This document shows, piece by piece, positions 1 to 7,114 of a DNA stretch of 32,223 nucleotides. Source of the stretch: Pseudonocardiaceae bacterium (lineage in GTDB: Bacteria > Actinomycetota > Actinomycetes > Mycobacteriales > Pseudonocardiaceae); the NCBI GenBank assembly GCA_009379845.1, contig WHSZ01000072.1:1-32223 (forward strand), in the 5' to 3' direction. Every line of letters starts with the position of its first letter. Positions within the stretch are counted from its first letter, which is position 1. The notes beneath the pieces are model-generated. The model searched no databases. It was not told where the DNA came from and was given only the letters and a program-made list of their open reading frames with translations. The position numbers were made by a program, and so were the translations under genes.

Positions 1-136
1 ATCCAACAACCCACTCGGCGTGGCACTCACCGCCCACGACCACGCCAGAAGCTACGCCTTCCTCGCCTCCCCCGCAGCCCGCGGAATGACCGGACACTTC
101 CTGCACCCCGACGGCGGCACCGGCATCAAACACTGA
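1..136 (+). CDS. Short-chain dehydrogenase, C-terminal end only (dihydrodiol dehydrogenase-like)
   Basis: The window opens inside a reading frame whose codons start at base 2 and which ends at the TGA at 134-136, giving about 44 residues. The segment FLASPAARGMTGHFLHPDGG is the characteristic end of classical short-chain dehydrogenases: the helix before the last strand, then the 'tG..l..DGG' motif. The wording is closest to the diol dehydrogenases that rearomatise cis-dihydrodiols after ring dioxygenation. That closer assignment is inferred from the ferredoxin and the broken ferredoxin reductase immediately downstream, which are the electron-transfer parts of such dioxygenases. Catalytic residues lie outside the window. 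Confidence 0.75.
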   Translation, partial: SNNPLGVALTAHDHARSYAFLASPAARGMTGHFLHPDGGTGIKH

Positions 137-147
137 AAGGACACGTT

Positions 148-345
148 TTGCTCAAGATCGCTGCTGACATCGGGAAATGCGAGGGCTACGCCAACTGTGT
201 CGTGGCGGCCTCCGATGTGTACGACATCGACGACGACGGCAAGGTCGTCGTCCTACGGGACACCGTCGAGGAGAGCGATCGAGCCAAGGTGGACGAAGCC
301 GTCCGCAGCTGTCCCGCCGCCGCTATCTGGCTCGAGGACGAGTAA
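148..345 (+). CDS. Small [3Fe-4S] ferredoxin
   Basis: This 65-residue acidic protein starts at TTG, eleven bases after the preceding stop, with AAAGGA at 136-141 as ribosome binding site. It has three cysteines, C11, C17 and C55, the last followed by proline. This is the pattern of actinobacterial single-cluster 3Fe-4S ferredoxins that pass electrons to cytochromes P450 or Rieske oxygenases. It sits between a dihydrodiol-type dehydrogenase and a ferredoxin reductase remnant, so it was probably the electron carrier of an oxygenase whose oxygenase subunits lie to the left of the window. The gene looks intact, but its natural reductase partner is broken. Confidence 0.85.
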   Translation: MLKIAADIGKCEGYANCVVAASDVYDIDDDGKVVVLRDTVEESDRAKVDEAVRSCPAAAIWLEDE

Positions 346-473
346 TGGACCACATCGTGATGGTGGGCGGCGCTCGCCGGCATCTGGGAGCGGGAAAAGG
401 CCTCGCTCGGTGATCCGGTCCGGCAATGGGACGCTCGGATGATCGGCGAACACGCGTCCGCTACCGCTGACCG

Positions 474-634
474 CAATATGGATGCAAATTAGGGTCCGCG
501 CCAAGCCACGAGATGCCGGCATCTTTGGGGCGTACGCGGGCGCGGGGTGATGACCTATTACCGCGTTTCGCGAGCTAACCGCGGTAATAGGTCACCCACA
601 TGCGTGCCCCTTCGCGCAATATGCATCCATATTG
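474..634. mobile_element. MITE-like element with 17-bp imperfect terminal inverted repeats
   Basis: Bases 474-490 (CAATATGGATGCAAATT) and 618-634 form an inverted repeat with 16 of 17 positions matching, enclosing 161 bp without a convincing gene. The left end falls exactly where the ferredoxin reductase homology stops, which is the strongest argument for insertion. A second, internal perfect inverted repeat lies at 551-594. I see no clear target-site duplication. The alternative is a regulatory palindrome pair left from an unrelated rearrangement. Confidence 0.45.
551..594. repeat. Perfect 15-bp inverted repeat (hairpin)
   Basis: TGACCTATTACCGCG at 551-565 is the exact reverse complement of 580-594, with a 14-base loop that itself contains TCGCGA. 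It could be a stable hairpin of the surrounding MITE-like element, or a regulator or recombinase binding site. It has no T-run, so it is a poor candidate for a classical terminator. Confidence 0.8.
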
Positions 635-817
635 GGGAAGGGCGGGCCGGTCAGCGCTCGTGGATGCCGTTTCCCTGGGCAGCGGCGCAGGCAAGATCGA
701 GCTCGCCTCGGGTGAGCAATTCCACTACGACAAGCTGGTGATCGCTACAGGCGCGGCCCCCGGAACCTGCCCGGTGCCGTTTACGCACAAGTTAATTCTG
801 TACAGCAGAGGTAAAGA

Positions 818-1190
818 CTGGACAGAGGAGACAATATCTGGTTCAGTGTGGACGCCGGACGGCGCGTAGATCTGCGGCCAGAAGGCTCTGTAGCACAAGG
901 AGGTGCCGTGGCAGGTGTTACCCGATGAGACCGAAGGTAAGCCGACTCACGACGTGCGCCGACCTGCGCAAGCCGCTTACTGTCGGTCGGTTTGCCATTT
1001 ACGGCACAGTATTGGGATCGGTACCGGTGTCAGGTTCACCGATGCTGTGTCACGGACGAGGCCAGCCAGGGGGGCGCTACGAGGACGCGGCCCACCTCGC
1101 CGCATCTCGCGGACGGTTTCTCACCGCCCCTGACGAGCTCGTGAAGCGACGAGGAACCCTCGGAGTACTGGCCGCCGCCTCGATCGTCGC
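818..1190 (+). pseudogene. Decayed leader and 5' end of a hyuA-like gene (hydantoinase A / acetone carboxylase beta type)
   Basis: Bases 818-910 resemble the leader of the intact hyuA-like gene at 4902-4997: both carry ACTGGACAGA, TCTGGTTCAGT and a CAAGGAGG ribosome binding site at matching distances. A GTG at 908 lines up with the functional ATG at 4995, but the frame stops after six codons. After about 90 unrelated bases, 1011-1046 matches 5007-5042 at 31 of 36 positions and encodes the signature GI(G)TGVRFTDA in place of GIDIGGTFTDA. Similarity continues with indels through the GGTTTCTCACCG segment near 1115 and fades around 1190. This is a diverged paralogous 5' end with frameshifts and premature stops, so no protein is expected. 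It shows that a second copy of this operon start once existed here. Confidence 0.7.
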
Positions 1191-1483
1191 AACTGCATGC
1201 AACAACCTTCGCTGCGAACCCTGATCTCAGCGCGGGCCCTTGTTGTTCAGCGTCGGCTGCGGATCGTCGACAGGTTCAGGGAGCGACCGAAGGCCTTGGC
1301 TTCCAGTTCACCCAAGCTCAAGAACCAGCTAAAGCAAGGACGGATCCTCGTCGACGATCGTCTGCATGATCGTTGCTGCTTGCTGAAGTGTGGCCCGAAA
1401 CGAGCGGTGCTTCATGGCTCCGTGGGCTTCTGGTGCATTCGGTGCGGTTCTCAGCGACATCAGATCGGAGAGAGTGGTCGACG
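1191..1483. other. Gene-free stretch upstream of the symporter genes
   Basis: I found no gene that can be supported here. The stretch contains a 10-bp palindrome GACGATCGTC at 1353-1362 and a GGAGAGAG ribosome binding site at 1467-1474 that serves the small membrane peptide starting at 1484. A promoter for the symporter genes should lie here, but no convincing -35/-10 pair stands out. Confidence 0.5.
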
Positions 1484-1582
1484 ATGACCATGTGGTGGAT
1501 TGTGGGCGTCGGAGTAGTCGTAGGTTGGGCCCTGATGACGACAATCGTGTTTTTGGCCTATAGCGGCGGAGTCAACGAGTAG
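1484..1582 (+). CDS. Symporter small accessory membrane peptide (32 aa)
   Basis: The ATG at 1484 lies ten bases after GGAGAGAG and opens a 32-residue protein made almost entirely of one hydrophobic helix, with the core WWIVGVGVVVGWALMTTIVF. It ends in a short polar tail (YSGGVNE), and its stop is 27 bases before the start of the sodium:solute symporter gene. Tiny single-helix proteins encoded just upstream of an SSS-family transporter are a recurrent arrangement and are thought to be accessory subunits. The function here is inferred from size, topology and position. An in-frame upstream ATG at 1373 would add 37 residues but has no good ribosome binding site. Confidence 0.6.
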   Translation: MTMWWIVGVGVVVGWALMTTIVFLAYSGGVNE

Positions 1583-1609
1583 CGACAAAGCGGAATCAGG
1601 GTTGAAGCA

Positions 1610-3115
1610 ATGATGCAGATATGGTTCTGGGTGGCAATCAGCCTTCTCTTTGTCTTGATCGTGGTATTTGCCTATGCGGGAAGAAAGCGATCGACCTCGA
1701 TCGGTAGTCATCAGGTCCCCGAAGGGCTGGGCTTCGTTTCGCTCGCATTATCGACTGCGGCCACGCAGGCAAGTCCGGCAACCTTTCTTGGCGTCGCCGG
1801 ATTTGCCTTCACGTCAGGCCTTTCTGGGCTGTGGTGGATCATCGTCGTGCCTCTGGCGTATACCGGCGGCTTAGTGCTGGTCAGTAAGGGCTTTCGCCGG
1901 GTCGGGCTACGATTCGGTTCACTATCCCTGCCGGACTGGATGGGTGCCCGCTATCAGAGCAATTTGATTCGCGTTCTTGTGGCTACCTTATATCTTGCGA
2001 GTGTCTTCTTTGTTGTCGCCCAGTTTTCAGGTATGGGCCAGATCTTGGCTGTAGTGGGCGGTATTGATTACAAGGTGGGTCTCATCGCGGTTGCTGTAGT
2101 GGTCTCGCTGTACACTTTGATTGGCGGAAACTATGCTGTGGTGAAGACCGACGCCTGGCAGGCAGCTTTTATGGCACTCGTCAGTCTGGGTGTTGCCGTC
2201 GGCGTACTGTTCGTCTTCAGCAGTGTCGGCGAGATCAGCGAAAGGCTGGCCGATCAGGGGCCCAAGCTGACCGCGGTATTCAACGATGATTTCCCGATCT
2301 ACAGCGGGATTCTCGCACTCGCGGGGATCGCGGTTTTCCAGGCCATGAACGCAACCCCGCCACATGTTGTGAACCGGCTACTCATGCTCGGTGAGCAAGG
2401 GAAACTCAGGCCGTATATTCTTCTGACCGGTGTCACGGTGCTGCTACTTTCCATGTCCGCTGTCGCGGGCGTGGCCGCCAAGGCTCTCGTCGCCGACCAG
2501 GTGCAGGCGCCAGACCAGGCCTCGCTCGTACTGGTTGAGGTAATCTTTCCCGCCGGGCTGGCCGCGCTCTTCGCGGTTGGGGTCGTAGCCGCGGCCATAT
2601 CTACGGTGAACTCCGTCCTCTCATCCATGGGTGCTTCCGTAGGTAACGACATATACCGCCGCCTAGCCCTGCGAAATTCTGGTGCTTCGGTGGCGCACCC
2701 GCGCGTGGACAAGATCGCGCTGTCTCTGACGAGGGTGACAATCCTGGTGTCGACGTTGGTGGCGTTGACGCTTGCGTGGAACCCTCCAGAGTTCCTCGCT
2801 GTGATAGCCGCACTTGGCCTTTACGGATTCTTTGCGGGAGTTTCGGGTCCACTAGTTCTCGGGATTTTTTGGCGGCGCGCGACACCTGTGGCTGCGGCTG
2901 TAACGGTCTTGGCAGGTCCGGCCTTCTTCTTTCTCTTGAATTTCGTGCTCGAGGTAACGCCGAACGTCTTCATCAACGGCGCTTTCAGTATCATCTTCAG
3001 TTTTGCGCTCATGTATGCGGTCAGCCTGGTTACTCCTAAGATGTCAGCTTCGTTTACAGAATCCGTTGTCGCTGGCGGTGCGACCGAAGTACATGACGGA
3101 AGGGCGCAGTCCTAG
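1610..3115 (+). CDS. Sodium:solute symporter (SSS family)
   Basis: This 501-residue polytopic membrane protein has about 13 hydrophobic segments from residue 5 to about 480, the usual length and layout of the SSS family. The segment ALSTAATQASPATFLGVAGF near residues 42-61 is the conserved first-helix sodium/substrate region as seen in monocarboxylate-type members (MctP/PanF-like branch). It should import an organic anion or related small molecule together with sodium. It lies between the small accessory peptide and a TPP-dependent enzyme gene 45 bases downstream, so it probably imports the substrate of the catabolic genes that follow. Its DNA appears less G/C-rich than the hyuA/hyuB region, with many codons ending in T or A, which hints at a separate origin. 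The substrate cannot be deduced. Confidence 0.9.
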   Translation: MMQIWFWVAISLLFVLIVVFAYAGRKRSTSIGSHQVPEGLGFVSLALSTAATQASPATFLGVAGFAFTSGLSGLWWIIVVPLAYTGGLVLVSKGFRRVGLRFGSLSLPDWMGARYQSNLIRVLVATLYLASVFFVVAQFSGMGQILAVVGGIDYKVGLIAVAVVVSLYTLIGGNYAVVKTDAWQAAFMALVSLGVAVGVLFVFSSVGEISERLADQGPKLTAVFNDDFPIYSGILALAGIAVFQAMNATPPHVVNRLLMLGEQGKLRPYILLTGVTVLLLSMSAVAGVAAKALVADQVQAPDQASLVLVEVIFPAGLAALFAVGVVAAAISTVNSVLSSMGASVGNDIYRRLALRNSGASVAHPRVDKIALSLTRVTILVSTLVALTLAWNPPEFLAVIAALGLYGFFAGVSGPLVLGIFWRRATPVAAAVTVLAGPAFFFLLNFVLEVTPNVFINGAFSIIFSFALMYAVSLVTPKMSASFTESVVAGGATEVHDGRAQS

Positions 3116-3160
3116 CGGCACGTCGGCGGACGTTTCGATTAACGTGGATGGAGAGCACGA

Positions 3161-4804
3161 ATGAGGGTCGCGGAAGCAGTCGGTCGTACCTTGGGGATGT
3201 TAGGAGTCCAACAGGTCTTCGGCGTAGTCGGAAGTGGCAATTTCCACGTGACGAACGCGCTGATCGCGGGGGGCGCACGCTTTGTGGCTGGCAGGCACGA
3301 GCACGGCGCGACGACGATGGGCGACGCTTATTCCCGGATCACCGGCGAGGTCAGTGCGGTGAGCCTGCATCAAGGCTGCGGACTGACCAATGCCATGACT
3401 CCGATCACGGAAGCCGTCAAGAGCAGGACTCCGCTGCTGATACTCACGGCAGATACGCCGCCGACCAACAAACAATCAAACTTCTGGATCGACCAAGCGA
3501 ACGCGGTCGTCGCGCTAGGCGCCGAGGTCGAGAGAGTTCACTCGCCGGAGACCGCGGTTGCCGATGCCGCACGAGCGTATCGGCGGGCAATCCTGGAGCG
3601 CAGGACGGTAGTGCTGAATCTGCCACTGGACGTTCAAGAGTTGGACGTTGGCTGGACGCCTGACGCCGTGCCCACGCTGCCAGAGCGGCTCGTTGCGGGA
3701 CCTTCATGCGCCGGTGTTGAAAGGCTCGCGGAGATGCTGGCTGCCGCACGACGCCCGATCCTCGTCGCGGGTCGAGGAGCATTGGATGCCCGCGGTGAGT
3801 TGGAGAGTCTCGCCGAAGCGTGCGGCGCGCTCGTGACGACGTCTGCCGTTGCCCGCGGTCTCTTTGCTGGAAGTCCTTGGTATCTGGATGTGATGGGTGG
3901 GTTCTCCACTCCCATTGCCGCGGAGTTGATCACTCAGGCCGACATTATCGTGTCGTTCGGCGCCAGCCTGAACCGGTGGACCACACGCGGCGGCACACTG
4001 CTCCGCGGAGCCACTGTCGCCCAGGTCGACCTCGACGTCGATGCCATCGGCTACCACTATCCGGTTGATCTTGGCGTGGTCGGCGACGTCGCCGAGGTAG
4101 CCAGCAGTGTGACGGAAGCACTCAAGGCCACAAGCAAGGAAAGCACAGGATACCAATCCGAAGAAGTGCGAGCTCGGATCGCGACAGGTTGCCGGTGGCA
4201 GGACGTCCCGTTCGACGACACAAGTACCGGCGACCGGATCGATCCACGGACGCTGACCATTGCCTTGGATACGCTTCTACCATCGGAGCGAATCGTCGTT
4301 CCGGACGGCGGCAACGTCGTCGGCTATCCCGCGATGTTCCTCACTGTGCCTGATGCGGGAGGGTACTGCCTACCGATGGCCTTCCAGTCGATCGGTTTGT
4401 CCCTAGGCGCGACGGTAGGCTCGGCCATCGCAGCCCCGGATCGCACCGCTATCGCGGGCGTGGGCGACGGAGGTTTCATGATGAGCCTGACCGAGCTCGA
4501 CACGGCCGTACGCCTGGCTCTGCCCCTTGTCGTGGTGGTCTACAACGACGAGGCTTATGGTGCGGAACTGCATCACTTCGAACCCGAAGGCGCACCGGTC
4601 GACACAGTGATGTTCCCCGAAACAGACATCGCCGCTATCGCCCGTGGATTCGGCTGCCATGCCGTGACCGTGCGCCGCTCAGAAGATCTCGCAAGCGTCG
4701 GTGACTGGGTAGTAGGTGCACGAGACGCGCCGCTGGTAATAGACGCGAAGATCACGTCCTTCCCGTCCTGGGTCCTTGAACATGCCTTCGCGGGCAACGA
4801 GTGA
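3161..4804 (+). CDS. Thiamine pyrophosphate-dependent enzyme (acetolactate synthase / benzoylformate decarboxylase superfamily)
   Basis: The protein has 547 residues and three domains in the usual order. The N-terminal Pyr domain carries the activating glutamate E47 in GRHEHGATTMGDAYSR. A central domain (about 185-330) contains an ADIIVSFGASL segment. The C-terminal PP domain binds the diphosphate through G435-D436-G437 and the N462-containing VVYNDEAYG segment (GDG...N motif). It starts at ATG 3161, eight bases after GGAGAG. Such enzymes decarboxylate 2-oxoacids or make and break carbon-carbon bonds next to a carbonyl. It lies between the symporter and the hyuA/hyuB operon, and an aldehyde dehydrogenase is encoded further down. 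A decarboxylase or lyase that releases an aldehyde would fit, but the substrate is unknown. Confidence 0.88.
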   Translation: MRVAEAVGRTLGMLGVQQVFGVVGSGNFHVTNALIAGGARFVAGRHEHGATTMGDAYSRITGEVSAVSLHQGCGLTNAMTPITEAVKSRTPLLILTADTPPTNKQSNFWIDQANAVVALGAEVERVHSPETAVADAARAYRRAILERRTVVLNLPLDVQELDVGWTPDAVPTLPERLVAGPSCAGVERLAEMLAAARRPILVAGRGALDARGELESLAEACGALVTTSAVARGLFAGSPWYLDVMGGFSTPIAAELITQADIIVSFGASLNRWTTRGGTLLRGATVAQVDLDVDAIGYHYPVDLGVVGDVAEVASSVTEALKATSKESTGYQSEEVRARIATGCRWQDVPFDDTSTGDRIDPRTLTIALDTLLPSERIVVPDGGNVVGYPAMFLTVPDAGGYCLPMAFQSIGLSLGATVGSAIAAPDRTAIAGVGDGGFMMSLTELDTAVRLALPLVVVVYNDEAYGAELHHFEPEGAPVDTVMFPETDIAAIARGFGCHAVTVRRSEDLASVGDWVVGARDAPLVIDAKITSFPSWVLEHAFAGNE

Positions 4805-4847
4805 GATGGACCTTACTCCCAGCTGGAGGGTGCTCTGCAAGTCGCAG

Positions 4848-4876
4848 TTGACAGTGACCCCTGGTAGCCTTATCAG
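4848..4876 (+). promoter_or_regulatory. Candidate housekeeping promoter of the hyuA-like operon
   Basis: A perfect TTGACA at 4848-4853 is followed, after exactly 17 bases, by TATCAG at 4871-4876 as a weaker -10 element. This would start transcription near 4883 and leave a leader of roughly 110 bases before the ATG at 4995. It lies in the 190-base gap between the TPP enzyme and hyuA-like genes, so the operon can be transcribed separately from the symporter genes. Confidence 0.55.
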
Positions 4877-4901
4877 GTATTTCTGTTCTGAAGAGTGATG
4901 C

Positions 4902-4994
4902 ACTGGACAGAAGAGGTCTTGTCTGGTTCAGTTGTGGATCGACAGGCCGTCGATCTTCCGTGGCCAGACGAGGTCGGTAGCGCAAGGAGGCGCC
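4902..4994 (+). repeat. hyuA leader, second copy of a duplicated 5' region
   Basis: This segment runs from ACTGGACAGA to the ribosome binding site CAAGGAGG (4983-4990) of the hyuA-like gene. It corresponds at nearly the same spacing to 818-907, where the decayed copy begins. Shared blocks are ACTGGACAGA, TCTGGTTCAGT, GGCCAGA and the ribosome binding site with its flank. Shared blocks outside coding sequence could mark a regulator site or an RNA leader element, or could simply be shared ancestry. Confidence 0.55.
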
Positions 4995-7100
4995 ATGGCA
5001 TACGTCATCGGGATCGATATCGGTGGCACGTTCACCGATGCTTTCGTCGCGGACGAGACCGGCCGCGTGGCCGCCACGAAGACGCCGTCAACCCCGCCGG
5101 ATTTCGCCGAGGGTTTCCTCACCGTGCTGGACGACCTCGCGGGGGCGCTCGGCATCGGCACCGCGGACCTGCTGGCGGACACGAACTACATCGTCCACGG
5201 GACGACGTCGACGCTGAACGCGCTGATCACGGGCGACGTGGCGACGGTCGGGTTCCTCACGACCCGCGGGCACGCCGACTCGATCGCGATCATGAACCTC
5301 GAGGGCAGGTACGCCGGGCTCGGCTCGGATCAAGTGCAGGATATGGTCCGGACCAATAAGCCCGCGCCGCTCGTCCCCCGCGAACTGATCCGGGAGATCG
5401 ACGAGCGCGTCGACTACGAGGGCAGGGTCCTGGTTCCGCTCGACGAAGAGGGCGCCCGCGTCGTGATCCGGGAACTGGTCGCGGAGGGTGCACAGGCGAT
5501 CGCCGTCAGTCTGCTGTGGAGCTTCGTGAATCCCGCCCACGAGCGCCGGATCGGCGAGCTCATCCGTGACGAGGCTCCGGAGCTGTACGTCGCGCTGTCC
5601 AGCGACGTCAGCCCGCGCATCCGCGAGTACGCGCGGAGCGCCACCACGATCATGAACACCCAGGTCGGTCCGCGGCTGCGGGACTACCTGCGCCCGCTGG
5701 AGGCCGAGCTGCACTCGCGCGGCTTCGCGGGCTCGCTGCTGGTGATGCAGGGCTCCGGCGGCTGTGTCGACTCAAGCGACGCTCCCTCGCGAGCCATCAC
5801 CACGATCGGGTCGGTGCTCACCGGCGGCGTCGTCGGCTGCACGCGGCTGGCCGAACAGCTCGGGCATCGCAACGTCATCTCGACGGACATGGGCGGGACG
5901 ACCTTCCTCGCCGGGCTCGTCATCGGCGGAGAGCCGGTTGCCACGACCAGCACGGTGCTCAACCAGTATTCGCTCAACGTGCCCATGGTCGACGTGCACA
6001 CCCTCGGCGCGGGAGGCGGCGCGATCGCCTGGCTCGATCCCGGTCGTAACCTGCACGTCGGCCCGCGCAGTGCGGGAGCCCGGCCCGGCCCCGCCTGCTA
6101 CGGGGAGGGCGGCACCGAGCCGACGGTGACCGACGTCGACCTGTTGCTCGGGATCGTGAACCCGGACAACTTCCTCGGCGGGCGGAAGAAGCTGTCCAAG
6201 GACCTCGCGGCCGAGGCGGTGCGAACCCGCATCGCCGAGCCGCTCGGCCTCTCGGTGGACGAGGCGGCGGCCGCCGTCTACGCGATCCAGAACGCGCAGA
6301 CGGCCGACCTCGTGCGTCAGGTCGTCGTCACCTCCGGTCAGGACCCGCGAGACTTCGTGCTCTACGCGTTCGGCGGCGCGGGGCCCATGCACTGCGCCAG
6401 CTACGCGGCGGACCTGGAGATCGGGCAGGTGATCGTGCCCCTCGGCCCGACGGCGGCCGTGTTCTCGGCTTACGGTCTCGCCGCGTCGGACATCGTGCTC
6501 ACCGAGGAGCTGTCCTCACCGAGCAACTTCCCGCTGCCGGCCGATGAGTTCAACGCGGCGTTCACCCATCTGCGCAAGGAGCTGGAAGCACGGCTGACGG
6601 CACAGCGCCTACGCTTCTCCGAGGTCACCTATCGCAACGAGGTGGACCTGCGCTACACCATGCAACTGGCCGAGGTCCCGACACCGGTGCCGGCCGGCGA
6701 GCTCGACGAGGCAGAGCTGGAGAAGATCGGGCTGGCCTTCGGTGAACTGTACGAGCGCCGCTACGGCAAGGGCTCCGGCTTCGCCGAGGCAGGGCTGCAG
6801 CTGATCACGTACCGCACGCGGGCCGTCGGTGAACTGCCCATCCGCCCCCTGCTCACCGAGATCCCGGTTGCCGGCGGCCCGGCCAGGCCGAACGGTCACC
6901 GCCGGGTGTTCCTCGACGCCCGGCGCGGCTGGCAGCAGGCCGACATCTACGACTACCGCGACCTCGCCTCCGGTCACGAGATAACCGGCCCCGCGATCGT
7001 CGAAGCACCCACCACGACCGTCGCGATCCCCGAAGGCTGCGCGGGCCGGGTCGACCGGCTTGGCAACCTCGTCATGCGCTACAACCGGTCCGAGTCGTAG
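4995..7100 (+). CDS. Hydantoinase A / acetone carboxylase beta-type subunit (HyuA-like)
   Basis: The protein has 701 residues. GIDIGGTFTD at residues 6-15 is the phosphate-binding signature of the ASKHA-like fold of this family. The second nucleotide-site motif MGGTTF is near residue 299 and GAGGGAIAW is near 338. Start ATG 4995 has GGAGG five bases upstream and begins exactly at the conserved N-terminus, so longer starts are rejected. Family members bind ATP and phosphorylate the substrate so that a partner HyuB-like subunit can open an amide ring (hydantoin, oxoproline) or carboxylate a ketone (acetone, acetophenone). The downstream HyuB-like and zinc-ribbon gamma-like genes favour the ketone-carboxylase type. 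Substrate specificity cannot be read from the sequence. Confidence 0.9.
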   Translation: MAYVIGIDIGGTFTDAFVADETGRVAATKTPSTPPDFAEGFLTVLDDLAGALGIGTADLLADTNYIVHGTTSTLNALITGDVATVGFLTTRGHADSIAIMNLEGRYAGLGSDQVQDMVRTNKPAPLVPRELIREIDERVDYEGRVLVPLDEEGARVVIRELVAEGAQAIAVSLLWSFVNPAHERRIGELIRDEAPELYVALSSDVSPRIREYARSATTIMNTQVGPRLRDYLRPLEAELHSRGFAGSLLVMQGSGGCVDSSDAPSRAITTIGSVLTGGVVGCTRLAEQLGHRNVISTDMGGTTFLAGLVIGGEPVATTSTVLNQYSLNVPMVDVHTLGAGGGAIAWLDPGRNLHVGPRSAGARPGPACYGEGGTEPTVTDVDLLLGIVNPDNFLGGRKKLSKDLAAEAVRTRIAEPLGLSVDEAAAAVYAIQNAQTADLVRQVVVTSGQDPRDFVLYAFGGAGPMHCASYAADLEIGQVIVPLGPTAAVFSAYGLAASDIVLTEELSSPSNFPLPADEFNAAFTHLRKELEARLTAQRLRFSEVTYRNEVDLRYTMQLAEVPTPVPAGELDEAELEKIGLAFGELYERRYGKGSGFAEAGLQLITYRTRAVGELPIRPLLTEIPVAGGPARPNGHRRVFLDARRGWQQADIYDYRDLASGHEITGPAIVEAPTTTVAIPEGCAGRVDRLGNLVMRYNRSES

Positions 7101-7114
7101 GAGGAGCTGGAGAA

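Larger units (their letters stand above)
345..790 (+). pseudogene. Ferredoxin reductase remnant (FAD/NAD-dependent, rubredoxin-reductase type)
   Basis: The ATG at 345 overlaps the ferredoxin stop (TAATG), as expected for translational coupling. The first residues, MDHIVMVGG, are a typical reductase start. The frame then breaks near 370; one frame over, the sequence continues as ALAGIWEREKASLGD and later RMIGEHASATADR, which fits the dinucleotide-binding fold followed by the usual 'IGxExxxPYDR' segment. At that point, near 474, an inverted-repeat element begins. Beyond it, from about 654, another frame encodes IELASGEQFHYDKLVIATG, the segment that normally lies about 40-50 residues further on. 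The rest of the enzyme (NAD domain and C-terminal domain) is missing. The gene is non-functional, broken by a frameshift, an insertion and a deletion. Confidence 0.75.

Noticed and set aside
1353..1362. Palindrome GACGATCGTC upstream of the symporter genes
   Set aside because: Ten-base palindromes rich in CGATCG are common in this composition and nothing around it suggests an operator.
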